Shown: positions 1-6,525, numbered from the stretch's first letter. The stretch is DNA of 9,697 nucleotides from Gracilimonas sp035704785 (GCF_035704785.1 NZ_DASSWP010000089.1:1-9697); one strand, 5' to 3'. The notes: generated from the letters alone by a model not told the origin. A program made the numbers and translations.

Positions 1-161
1 ACCACCTCAATGTCTCCATTATCCCTCTGGATTGGAAAAGCTACATGATAGACCGTGTTGCACATCTTGATCTGTGCAAGTATACCTTTGTCGAATCGGG
101 TGTACTTGGCTGCTTTATCAAAGTTAATATTTACCTGTTCATAGAATTTATAGGTGGACAT
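1..161 (-). CDS. gdhA: Glu/Leu/Phe/Val dehydrogenase (glutamate dehydrogenase family), N-terminal part
   Basis: Partial gene: the first 53 codons are present and the rest lies left of the window. The family interconverts glutamate and 2-oxoglutarate with NAD(P) in the cytoplasm, linking nitrogen and carbon metabolism; some members act on branched-chain or aromatic amino acids, so the substrate is not settled here. The visible residues carry the typical N-terminal pattern of this family: NFDKAAKYT near residues 14-22, then GILAQIKMCNTVYHVAFPI near 26-44, followed by the charged turn RDNGDIEV that leads into the dimerisation/substrate domain. The start is well supported: AGGAG at 171-175 on the minus strand lies nine bases before the ATG. 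The gene follows the 239-residue membrane protein gene on the same strand after a 77-base gap, so it may have its own promoter there, although I see no convincing one. Family assignment is by recognition of the N-terminus only; the catalytic lysine and Rossmann domain are outside the window. Confidence 0.8.
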   Translation of the reverse strand, partial: MSTYKFYEQVNINFDKAAKYTRFDKGILAQIKMCNTVYHVAFPIQRDNGDIEV

Positions 162-238
162 ATTCCTTTTCTCCTTTCTAGTTTTAAGCGTGACTGATGG
201 TCGTAATTATCTTACACAGATACAAGGAAAAGCCGTGT

Positions 239-958
239 TTAATACGAAGGTGGAAGGGCAACGTGAAGATGATCAGCCGTTCCAATATGCCGGATAGTCT
301 TAAACCCCATGATTTTGAAGGAAGAACGAAGTAGAAAATTTCGAACTTCATTATGCCCGATGGTTCTGAGGTCTATGGCGTGTACGTAGCCTGAAGACTG
401 GGTAAAATGAAGGGATCGTTCATTTAAAGGGATTCCCATTGCGGCATAATCTGCGGGAGCTCTTTGAATATCGGTTATCACAAGGTCACCATCAGCTAAA
501 GTTGTGGTGGCTATGGCTACCCTGAGGATGGGGTGCATGGAGCGATATACCTGCCTCACCTCATCGCTTTTGGCATTTACTGAGGAGAGGTACATCACCC
601 CGTAAAAACAGAAAGCGAATACGAGTGTACCAAGTCCTGCCAGACTGAATTTGAGAAGTAATTTTTTATTTGAGGTTCTCCTGAAAAGAAAAAGCACATA
701 GAGCAGGAGCAACATAACCGTAGCAAAAATTCCTCCGCTTAAAGCCAGCCAGCCATTCCACCCAAAAGAAAGATTCAGAAAAATGGATGTTCTTATGAGA
801 ATGAAGAAGGGTAAAATTCCAAGTCCCCCAATCAGTAATGCCCAAAATAAAACCTGTAGCCACTTCTTTTTTGCAGCAGATGGTTCCGAGCCCTGAAGTG
901 CATCCGTTTTGTTTAAGTTGAGTAGCCAATCGATATCTTTTTGGGAGATCTTATCCAT
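239..958 (-). CDS. Three-helix inner-membrane protein with conserved extracytoplasmic HAID/HLH domain, function unknown
   Basis: A 239-residue protein I cannot assign to a named family. Residues 1-32 are a polar N-terminus starting MDKISQKDIDWLL. Three hydrophobic segments follow (about 33-55, 70-92, 101-124). Residues 127-239 form a soluble domain; with three helices and positive loops it most likely faces the periplasm. That domain has blocks that look conserved rather than random: HPILRVAIATTTLADGDLVI (142-161), SSGYVHAIDLRT (188-199) and HIGTADHLHVALP (224-236). The pairing of H193/D196 with H230/H232 resembles the metal-binding layout of M15/VanY-type D-Ala-D-Ala peptidases, but the usual first histidine of the SxHxxGxAxD motif is a serine here, so catalysis cannot be claimed. 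No strong Shine-Dalgarno sequence precedes the ATG. Immediately upstream lies a relic of a 132-residue-type gene, and a truncated homologue of this gene's start lies at 3289-3405. That suggests this protein once worked with the four-helix protein now encoded at 3436-3834. Confidence 0.8.
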   Translation of the reverse strand: MDKISQKDIDWLLNLNKTDALQGSEPSAAKKKWLQVLFWALLIGGLGILPFFILIRTSIFLNLSFGWNGWLALSGGIFATVMLLLLYVLFLFRRTSNKKLLLKFSLAGLGTLVFAFCFYGVMYLSSVNAKSDEVRQVYRSMHPILRVAIATTTLADGDLVITDIQRAPADYAAMGIPLNERSLHFTQSSGYVHAIDLRTIGHNEVRNFLLRSSFKIMGFKTIRHIGTADHLHVALPPSY

Positions 959-1043
959 ATCAGCTTCAACGTAAAAGAAGGAAGCGTGTTACGCTGCAGT
1001 AAGATCTTCGCAACAAAGAGCAGAAACCCTGGAGAATAAGATC
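892..1043 (-). repeat. Diverged direct repeat, left copy (gene junction duplicated around the barrel gene)
   Basis: This stretch matches 3339-3493 in the same orientation at about 126 of 152 aligned bases by hand count (two small gaps). The longest exact block is TTTGTTGCGAAGATCTTAC on the minus strand. On the minus strand the repeat runs from a gene tail encoding ILQ-F--LLRRSY-SV, through a short spacer, into the first ~20 codons of the 239-residue gene. The coding phase matches in both copies. Outside these limits I see no further similarity between the two loci. Confidence 0.85.
966..1043 (-). pseudogene. Relic of the C-terminus of a 132-residue-type four-helix membrane protein
   Basis: Reading the minus strand gives LILQGFCSLLRRSYCSV, matching IVILQSFPFLLRRSYRSV at the end of the intact protein at 3436-3834. 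In this copy a two-base deletion at the original stop (GTGTAAC in the intact copy, GTAAC here) removes the stop codon, so the frame runs on a few codons (TRFLLLR) to a TGA at 966-968. The frame is closed upstream by a TGA at 1056-1058, so only the tail remains. It sits eight bases before the ATG of the 239-residue gene, so the ancestral order was four-helix gene followed by 239-residue gene. Confidence 0.75.
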
Positions 1044-1146
1044 GTGAACGAAACTTCAGCAATTCAACCAAGTCTTGTATCAAGTCGTTTGATCACCATC
1101 GTTATAATTTTCACCGCGTTTACATAAGATTCAGGACTGATTTTTT

Positions 1147-2931
1147 TTAGAGATCAATCCCTACACTAACTCCAGGGACGAATGGTGCCACAATGTAATC
1201 GATTTCGCTTTCGGTGTCGCTTGTGCGCAGCTGATATGCCACAAGTTTATTTTCCCTGAATAATCCTAAACTATTACCAATACTGAGCCCCATATTTACC
1301 GGGCCAAAACGCTTTGTCAGCCCAAAGTTTAGCAACAGAAGCCCCCCAAGATCGGCGTACACCTGGTCTTCCAGCGACTGTGTGCGCGAACTGTATATCT
1401 GAGTATCCACCATTAATCCATATCCGTCAGTTGCATATTCTGCCCTGAAACCACCCATAAATGGTGTCGGGCCGGGCATTTGCTGAATCTGGTCATTCAC
1501 ATCAAGCTTCATCAAACGCACTCTTGTACTCATACGGAGTGTGAGTGCCCGGTGCTCCCACCAGAAGGTGCGTTGCACCGAACTGCCAAATACAGCTCCT
1601 CTGATTTCAGCAGGCTGATCATACCAAGACAGTGCCACACTTTGTACTTTTACATCACTCGTAATTTGCCATTTTTTTGTTGAATAACCGGAATGTATTG
1701 AAGCATACTGTGTGGTAATTGGTTTTGTAAAGTTTGTAGCATCGCGAAAATTTCCGCTCATGCCCTTGCTGATTATGGGATCATACAGGTGAGCAGCATT
1801 TACCGTGAGCATGAAATTATTCGTTGGTGAGTACAAAAACTGAACACTTGCAGAGGGGGAAATTTGATTGTCGTGGTGATCTGTCCGCCCGTTAACTGTA
1901 ACATAAAAATTATCAGCCAGTGGTTGTTTGCGTGTTAGTATTATTTGAGTATCAAGAAACCTCGTAGTTGTATCTAAGAGTGTACGTTCCATGTCGTGAT
2001 ACAGAACGGCAAGTGATGTTCTGTTTCCATTCACCCCGAATTTATAACTGTGTACAAGTAATTTTTCCTTGCCACCGTGCAGCTCTTTATAAACCTCATC
2101 TTTTTTAGTGCGGACATTTGCGTGTTGTTGTCCATAGCCTGCTTCAAGAGTGAACGGCCCGATATCCTGTGTTGCTGTAGCAAACCCGGCGTACATCCGG
2201 GAAGTATTCTGAAAAAGTTTAACATCAAACAGCTCTTCAAATTCATTATTACTAGATAAAAATTGTCCCATTACTTCCAGTTTTGTTCGTTGGGTTTTAA
2301 ACCTTGTAGCGACAAGTCCTGAAGTAGTTTGGGCATATGCATCAAGTTCTTCAATGTAATCTTCCAGCAATATTGGTGATGTATGTTCGGCAACAAGTGC
2401 TGCTGAGAATTTTTTGTTTTCTCCCCCCGCTAAACTTGCACCCAGGTGGAGAGGGTTGAGAGTAATATTTTTTATAGTTTTATATGTGGGCCTGAGTGTT
2501 ATAACAGCATCCGGACCACTCAGGGCGGCAGTCGGTTCAGATAGTGCAAGATCAATACCACTGTAAGGTATTGAGGGTGTAAGGGCATGATTTTGTGTTT
2601 GCTTGGTAAGAATTGGAATGCCATTTGCCATGTAAAAGGTAATAAGACCCGGCAGGTCCCGTTCAAGATTAGCTGTTACACCGGGTATAGTTGTAGTCAA
2701 TTCACTTTCAGCGATGAGTTTATGAGCCGGATTGCCATGGGCAAGTGTTATTCTGTTCCTGTTTATTGATTGTGGAATTATATCACGTGGTGTCACATTC
2801 AGATCGTCCATTACCAAATGATAAGTAACATTCGTACTGTCTTTTGAAGTGCCTGTGACTGGTTTCTTCTGTGCAAATGCATACGAATTTACAAGAAATA
2901 GAAAACTGGCTACAAGGATTTTAAATGGCAT
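1147..2931 (-). CDS. Outer-membrane beta-barrel protein, short TonB-dependent-receptor-like
   Basis: A 594-residue exported protein. Residues 1-20 are a clean signal peptide with a cleavage site at AFA|QKK. Residues about 40-150 resemble a TonB-receptor plug: TTIPGV (80-85), MANGIPI (101-107) and LSGPDAV (137-143) fall in the order expected for plug strands. Residues 160-594 are alternating polar/aromatic segments typical of barrel strands, with YAGFATATQDIGPFTLEAGYG, TSLAVLYHDM and MLTVNAAHLYDP as examples. It is shorter than most SusC/FepA-type receptors (usually 700-1000 residues), lacks the carboxypeptidase-like N-terminal domain common in Bacteroidota, shows no evident TonB box, and ends in IDL rather than the usual aromatic residue. 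No SusD partner or transporter genes adjoin it, so the substrate is unknown. An AGGAGA sequence precedes the ATG, with a somewhat long spacing. The gene lies exactly between the two copies of the diverged repeat, suggesting it arrived as, or within, an inserted segment. Confidence 0.72.
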   Translation of the reverse strand: MPFKILVASFLFLVNSYAFAQKKPVTGTSKDSTNVTYHLVMDDLNVTPRDIIPQSINRNRITLAHGNPAHKLIAESELTTTIPGVTANLERDLPGLITFYMANGIPILTKQTQNHALTPSIPYSGIDLALSEPTAALSGPDAVITLRPTYKTIKNITLNPLHLGASLAGGENKKFSAALVAEHTSPILLEDYIEELDAYAQTTSGLVATRFKTQRTKLEVMGQFLSSNNEFEELFDVKLFQNTSRMYAGFATATQDIGPFTLEAGYGQQHANVRTKKDEVYKELHGGKEKLLVHSYKFGVNGNRTSLAVLYHDMERTLLDTTTRFLDTQIILTRKQPLADNFYVTVNGRTDHHDNQISPSASVQFLYSPTNNFMLTVNAAHLYDPIISKGMSGNFRDATNFTKPITTQYASIHSGYSTKKWQITSDVKVQSVALSWYDQPAEIRGAVFGSSVQRTFWWEHRALTLRMSTRVRLMKLDVNDQIQQMPGPTPFMGGFRAEYATDGYGLMVDTQIYSSRTQSLEDQVYADLGGLLLLNFGLTKRFGPVNMGLSIGNSLGLFRENKLVAYQLRTSDTESEIDYIVAPFVPGVSVGIDL

Positions 2932-3288
2932 AACTACAGATCTCTCCTGATGATAATCAGCTATTTCTTTGCACAGTATTTAGTAAAATACGTCTGCGTT
3001 AGTAGCTGTAAAATTTCTCTCTTAACTTAAATTTTTGAGTCTTATTCCAAAGAGTCCTTGATAACAATAAGCTGATTTATAAATTTCTTTTTGCCTTTTT
3101 ACGACTCCGTCTTTAACTGATTTAAAAGATTCGATTAATTGCAAAAAAATGCATTACAATTACCAAAAACATTGTTACATAAGTTACAGAGGCTTTCAGT
3201 GTGAGAGGTAATCCGGCAAGGCAGTACCGGAGTGGGCAACGGTTCAAACCCTACAACAAATCAACACTGGGTCCTTCTGTTTAAGCAG
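2932..3288. other. Non-coding stretch upstream of the barrel gene, with a small GC-rich structured patch
   Basis: No credible gene. Positions about 2970-3180 are AT-rich and would hold the promoter of the minus-strand barrel gene, but I cannot identify a convincing promoter box. Positions 3201-3250 are richer in G+C and contain nested short inverted repeats: TCCGG (3212-3216) with CCGGA (3227-3231), and ACCG (3226-3229) with CGGT (3240-3243). The patch has no recognisable RNA family and no matching gene on either strand. Confidence 0.5.
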
Positions 3289-3405
3289 TCAGTTCGTAGT
3301 TTTGGAAATGCAAAAAAGCCCGGAATTGTAATTGTCAGCCTGATGTGTATTCGTATTGTTTAAATTGAGCAGACAACCAATGTCTTTTGGGGAGATCTTA
3401 TTCAA
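3289..3405 (-). pseudogene. Truncated relic of a 239-residue-type gene (5' end only)
   Basis: The minus strand reads LNKISPKDIGCLLNLNNTN, in phase with and clearly homologous to MDKISQKDIDWLLNLNKTD at the start of the intact gene at 239-958. The initiation codon is TTG here instead of ATG. Similarity ends after about 24 codons; the frame then runs through unrelated sequence to a TGA at 3289-3291, giving 38 codons in all. None of the membrane helices or the HAID/HLH domain remains, so it cannot perform the parent's role. It starts 30 bases after the stop of the intact 132-residue gene, just as the intact 239-residue gene follows the other gene relic. Expression of the short peptide is possible but there is no evidence for it. 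Confidence 0.75.
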
Positions 3406-3493
3406 ACCAGCTTCAAGGTATAAGAAGGAATCGAGTTACACGCTACGGTAAGATCTTCGCAACAAAAAGGGGAAGCTCTGGAGAATGACGATC
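3339..3493 (-). repeat. Diverged direct repeat, right copy
   Basis: Partner of the repeat at 892-1043, same orientation, about 83% identical over 152 aligned bases by hand count. It spans the last ~19 codons of the intact 132-residue gene, the spacer, and the first ~20 codons of the degenerate 239-type gene. Here the upstream gene is intact and the downstream one is broken, the reverse of the left copy. Confidence 0.85.
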
Positions 3494-3834
3494 AATACTA
3501 TAACAATGGGAATGATCTCATATGAATTCTGCTGAATGGCCGGTCCTAAACCCAGGAGATGATAGCTAAACAAAAAACCGGAAGTGAACAGCGTGAAACC
3601 GTAGGCCCAAGTTGCTCTGGTCCAAAGAGAAAAGCTGCTTACAATTGAGGCGAAACCTGCAATAATAGATACGGCAATAGAAAGGGCGGGCAAGTCACTT
3701 TGCTGAAACTCAAATAGATTCCCCGAAAATTGACCACTTTGAATAGAAAAGGCGAGCTTCACGAATAGATATAATCCGATAGCGAGAAAAAATAATTGCA
3801 GGAAGAGATGGACTCTACGGTCTTTAACAGTCAT
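3436..3834 (-). CDS. Four-helix integral membrane protein, function unknown
   Basis: A 132-residue protein with four hydrophobic segments (about 9-29, 48-70, 75-97, 106-125), short loops and a basic C-terminal tail LLRRSYRSV that should remain cytoplasmic. I recognise no family motif, catalytic residue or binding site. An in-frame TGA lies directly before the ATG, so the start cannot be further upstream; no strong Shine-Dalgarno sequence is seen. Its last codons lie in the diverged direct repeat, and a relic of the same tail occurs upstream of the intact 239-residue gene. That repeated pairing suggests this protein and the 239-residue protein formed one two-gene unit. An 11-base inverted repeat lies just upstream, between this gene and the GlsB/YeaQ-like gene. 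Confidence 0.75.
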   Translation of the reverse strand: MTVKDRRVHLFLQLFFLAIGLYLFVKLAFSIQSGQFSGNLFEFQQSDLPALSIAVSIIAGFASIVSSFSLWTRATWAYGFTLFTSGFLFSYHLLGLGPAIQQNSYEIIPIVIVLIVILQSFPFLLRRSYRSV

Positions 3835-3845
3835 TCATAAACTAA

Positions 3846-3890
3846 TTTAGAGTTTTTGTTTTCTCATTAATCCTTATTCAAAACTCTAAA
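3846..3890. repeat. Inverted repeat between two minus-strand genes
   Basis: TTTAGAGTTTT at 3846-3856 is perfectly complementary to AAAACTCTAAA at 3880-3890, with a 23-base AT-rich loop. It begins 12 bases upstream of the ATG of the 132-residue gene and ends 32 bases beyond the stop of the GlsB/YeaQ-like gene. No run of T follows it in the minus direction, so it is not a textbook terminator. It could be a weak terminator, a 5' UTR hairpin or a protein-binding site. Confidence 0.5.
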
Positions 3891-3922
3891 CTTTGTTCCC
3901 CTTATTCTCAAACAAATTTACT

Positions 3923-4201
3923 TCATTTTAAAGGTTTATCTGTTTTAGTTTCTGTGAATATTGGCTTCTTCTGGCGAAAGACATTCACGGTAAATAATAT
4001 TCCAACTGCTCCTACCGCTGCATAGAAAGCGGCTCCAGCTAATCCTAAAATATGCACGATCGCTGTTCCGGCTACGGCACCCAAAACACCAAATGCGAGA
4101 CTTGGTAACATAGTAACACCTCGCTCTTTAGTAATGATTCGACTGAGCCATCCGATGACTAATCCAATGGTGATATAAGCTAAAATATTCATTAAGGTCA
4201 T
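3923..4201 (-). CDS. GlsB/YeaQ/YmgE (transglycosylase-associated) family small membrane protein
   Basis: A 92-residue protein with three hydrophobic segments (about 5-20, 32-52, 56-72). The pattern fits the Transgly_assoc family: N-terminal ITIGLVIGWLSRIIT, then a glycine/alanine-rich FGVLGAVAGTAIVHILGL, then AAVGAVGILFTVNVF. Length is near the family's usual 80-90 residues, with an extra charged tail (KKPIFTETKTDKPLK). Family members are small inner-membrane proteins often linked to stress responses; their biochemical role is not established, and the name does not imply transglycosylase activity. The start at 4201 is supported by AGGA six bases upstream of the ATG; an alternative ATG three codons later has no such site. 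It is transcribed divergently from the dipeptidase gene, with 131 bases between the two starts that must hold both promoters. Confidence 0.82.
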   Translation of the reverse strand: MTLMNILAYITIGLVIGWLSRIITKERGVTMLPSLAFGVLGAVAGTAIVHILGLAGAAFYAAVGAVGILFTVNVFRQKKPIFTETKTDKPLK

Positions 4202-4332
4202 AATGGATCCTGTTATGTTAATATGTATTAAAGTAATGGTATGTAGGGTGTTTACGTTCCTAAAAGACGCACAACTTTGCTGAAATTCATATAGATTAAA
4301 GGCCTAATCATTAACAAGATCTACTATACATT

Positions 4333-5643
4333 ATGAAATCACTTCTTCTCTCTTCGTTACTGTCTTTAGCTTTGCTTGTGGGATGTGCCCCGGGTGAGCA
4401 GGAAATTTTTGACAAAGCCCTGGATATTCATGAGCGTGTGATCACGCTGGATACACACGTCGATATAAACGTGAATAATTTTACCGAGGAAACGAATTAC
4501 ACACAGCGACTGGATACGCAAGTCGACCTCGTGAAAATGAATGAAGGCGGCCTGGATGTGGCCTGGCTGATCGTTTATACCGGGCAGGACACTCTTAGTG
4601 AAGAGGGCTATGCAGATGCCTATGAAAACGCGATCAGCAAGTTTGAGGCTATTCACCGATTAACCGAAGAAATTGCACCCGACCAAATTGAGCTGGCAAC
4701 CACTTCTGAAGAAGTGCGTCGTATTGTAGCGGAAGGTAAAAAAGTAGCTATGATCGGAGTTGAAAATGCCTATCCCGTGGGAGAAGACCTTTCCCGTATT
4801 GAGGAGTTTTACAACCGTGGAGCACGGTATATGTCACTTACTCATAACGGTCACAGTCAGTTTGGTGATTCCAACACCGGAGAAGAAGATGACGAATGGT
4901 TGCACGGTGGTTTAAGTGATCTTGGACGTGAAGCAATAGCAGAAATGAATCGAGTTGGAATTATGATCGATATTTCACACCCTGCCAAAACAACCAATAT
5001 GGAAACGATGGAGTTGTCAAAAGCTCCGGTCATTGCTTCTCATTCAGCTGCACGTGCCATGTATGACCATAGCCGAAACCTGAGTAATGAAGAATTACTG
5101 AAGCTGAAAGAAACGGGCGGAGTGGTTCAAACCGTTGCTTTTAGGGGCTATATAGATGGTGAAAAGCATGCGGCCTGGCAGGAAGCTTCGCGCGCAGTTC
5201 TGGAAGAAGAAGCCGGAAAATTAGGATTAGAATTGGTGGGCTGGAACGAAATCCGTGAGATGAGCGCCGAAGAACGTGATGAATACATGGACATGTACAA
5301 CACCGTTCAGGATAATGCTGAAGTGAGAATTGAATCAGAAGTTAATGTGAACACACCTCCCGTAAGTGTGGCTGATTTTGTGGATCATATCGATTATATG
5401 GTAGATCTGATCGGCATTGAGCATGTGGGAATCAGTTCTGATTTTGACGGTGGTGGCGGTGTTTATAATTGGATGGATGCTTCAGAAACCTTCAACGTGA
5501 CCCATGAGCTGGTGAAACGCGGCTATACCGAGGAAGAGATCGAAATGCTTTGGAGTGGAAACCTGCTTCGGGTTCTGGATGAAGTGCAGGCTGTGGCTGA
5601 AGAACTTCAAAGTAATGAAGTGATCGAGCCGGCAAACTCCTAA
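4333..5643 (+). CDS. Membrane dipeptidase, M19 family, lipoprotein
   Basis: A 436-residue exported zinc dipeptidase that would hydrolyse short peptides (possibly including D-amino-acid or peptidoglycan-derived dipeptides) outside the cytoplasm. Residues 1-18 are a lipoprotein signal with lipobox LLVGC, so Cys18 would be lipidated and the enzyme membrane-anchored. The M19 metal ligands can be traced in order: H42 and D44 in DTHVDI, E144 in GVENAYP, H216 in DISHPAK and H237 in VIASHSAARAM. R248 in DHSRNL and D370 in HVGISSDFDG match the conserved substrate and catalytic positions. SLTHNGHSQFGDSN (168-181) is the usual loop before the second half of the barrel. Length is normal for a bacterial M19 protein and nothing key is missing. 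No clear Shine-Dalgarno sequence is seen, but the signal peptide fixes the start. The gene stands alone, bounded by a divergent gene and a terminator. Substrate preference cannot be read from sequence. Confidence 0.93.
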   Translation: MKSLLLSSLLSLALLVGCAPGEQEIFDKALDIHERVITLDTHVDINVNNFTEETNYTQRLDTQVDLVKMNEGGLDVAWLIVYTGQDTLSEEGYADAYENAISKFEAIHRLTEEIAPDQIELATTSEEVRRIVAEGKKVAMIGVENAYPVGEDLSRIEEFYNRGARYMSLTHNGHSQFGDSNTGEEDDEWLHGGLSDLGREAIAEMNRVGIMIDISHPAKTTNMETMELSKAPVIASHSAARAMYDHSRNLSNEELLKLKETGGVVQTVAFRGYIDGEKHAAWQEASRAVLEEEAGKLGLELVGWNEIREMSAEERDEYMDMYNTVQDNAEVRIESEVNVNTPPVSVADFVDHIDYMVDLIGIEHVGISSDFDGGGGVYNWMDASETFNVTHELVKRGYTEEEIEMLWSGNLLRVLDEVQAVAEELQSNEVIEPANS

Positions 5644-5669
5644 ATCCGGCTTAAAGGTAAGTTTTTTCT

Positions 5670-5702
5670 CGTGCCGGCGCTTTGTGTCGGCACGATTTTT
5701 TT
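5670..5702 (+). terminator. Rho-independent terminator of the M19 dipeptidase gene
   Basis: CGTGCCG (5670-5676) pairs perfectly with CGGCACG (5688-5694) around an 11-base loop, followed by a run of seven T at 5696-5702. It lies 26 bases after the dipeptidase stop, in the right orientation. Confidence 0.9.
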
Positions 5703-5853
5703 GATTGTTAGTTAAGTCTTGGAACAAAATAATTTAGCTGATGTTAACATAATGCTAAGAAAAGTTAGAAAAGGATTATAAACTTTAAGCCCTCGCTTAA
5801 TATTCTTAACTTATAGCCCTAATTACATCAAGACTAATTCAAATCAAGAAAGA

Positions 5854-6345
5854 GTGATTGCACAAGCAGACGTCGCTACTGATGTCAAGATTTTAAAAGC
5901 CGATTTAAATAATCCTAAACACGCCTCAGATATTGTTAAGATAGTCGACCTCTTTGCGAGAGATCCTATGGGGCAGGATCAGGCGCTGGACGAAGAAGTC
6001 CGCGTTGATATGATCGCAGAGATGAAGAAAGTACCCACTACCATGACCTACATCGCCTACGCCGGCGAAAAGGCCTTGGGTATTGTAACCTGTTTTGTGG
6101 GTTTTTCGACCTTCACGGCAAGCAAAGTGTTCAAAATTCACGATGTAGCGGTACATCCCGATGCCCGCGGCATGGGAATTGGAACCATGATGCTGGAAAC
6201 CATCGAGAAAGAAGCACGTGAAATGGGCTGCTCTAAAGTTACCCTGGAAGTTCGGGAAGACAATCCGGCCCAACGATTATATGAAAAGCAGGATTTCGAG
6301 TACGGCGATCCCAAATGGTATTTCATGACGAAAGACCTGAATTGA
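5854..6345 (+). CDS. GNAT-family N-acetyltransferase
   Basis: A 163-residue cytoplasmic acetyltransferase of the GNAT superfamily, transferring acetyl from acetyl-CoA to an amino group of an unknown small molecule or protein. The acetyl-CoA motif is plain: DVAVHPDARGMGIGTMML (97-114), with the R-x-x-G-x-G signature at R105, G108 and G110. It is followed by the strand LEVREDNPAQRLYEKQDFE (131-149), the usual motif B with its N-x-x-A-x-x-L-Y-x-K pattern. The N-terminal part (VKILKADLNNP, then LDEEVRVDMIAEM) is the variable substrate region. The start is GTG; no well-spaced Shine-Dalgarno sequence is seen and the frame is open some way upstream without an ATG, so the true start could differ by a few codons, though the fold begins by about residue 11. 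It lies between two terminators and appears to be a single-gene unit. Confidence 0.88.
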   Translation: MIAQADVATDVKILKADLNNPKHASDIVKIVDLFARDPMGQDQALDEEVRVDMIAEMKKVPTTMTYIAYAGEKALGIVTCFVGFSTFTASKVFKIHDVAVHPDARGMGIGTMMLETIEKEAREMGCSKVTLEVREDNPAQRLYEKQDFEYGDPKWYFMTKDLN

Positions 6346-6362
6346 ATATCGAATAGAGAATA

Positions 6363-6381
6363 TTCAACATTGAATGTTGAA
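6363..6381. repeat. Short perfect palindrome downstream of the GNAT gene
   Basis: TTCAACATT and AATGTTGAA form nine-base perfect arms around one central G. It sits next to an imperfect palindromic stretch, GAATATCGAATAGAGAATATTC (about 6344-6365), between the GNAT stop and the terminator hairpin. The AT-rich stem is not needed for termination. It resembles dispersed intergenic palindromes, but only one copy is present in this window. Confidence 0.5.
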
Positions 6382-6384
6382 GTG

Positions 6385-6415
6385 AAGCCTCTTCTTAGCG
6401 GAAGGGGCTTTTTTT
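6385..6415 (+). terminator. Rho-independent terminator of the GNAT gene
   Basis: AAGCCTCTTC (6385-6394) pairs with GAAGGGGCTT (6401-6410) with one G-T wobble around the six-base loop TTAGCG, and the 3' arm runs into seven T (6409-6415). It lies 39 bases after the GNAT stop, in the plus orientation. Confidence 0.9.
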
Positions 6416-6499
6416 ATGCGGAAATTTTTGATCTATAAGTGAATTGCAAAACAGTAATCTTGAAACGTCCGCAGGGCCTTTAAGTGTTACGGGTGCAGA

Positions 6500-6525
6500 C
6501 TTCGAGGTCTTGAAGCCGCTCGAAG
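6500..6525. repeat. Inverted repeat just beyond the M56 operon end, possible terminator
   Basis: CTTCGAG (6500-6506) is perfectly complementary to CTCGAAG (6519-6525) around a 12-base loop. It begins eight bases past the stop of the minus-strand M56 gene, where a terminator is expected. The only T run (GGTTTTTC) follows it on the plus strand, not the minus strand, so its direction is ambiguous. It may act as an operon-end hairpin or as a backup terminator for plus-strand readthrough. Confidence 0.4.

Noticed and set aside
239..958. Phage endolysin or D-Ala-D-Ala carboxypeptidase
   Set aside because: The canonical first metal histidine is missing, three helices precede the domain and no phage genes adjoin, so only a loose resemblance can be stated.
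3201..3290. Possible tRNA or tRNA fragment because of a GGTTCAAACCC T-loop-like string at 3241-3251
   Set aside because: Only two of five T-stem pairs form, and no acceptor, D or anticodon arm can be placed around it.
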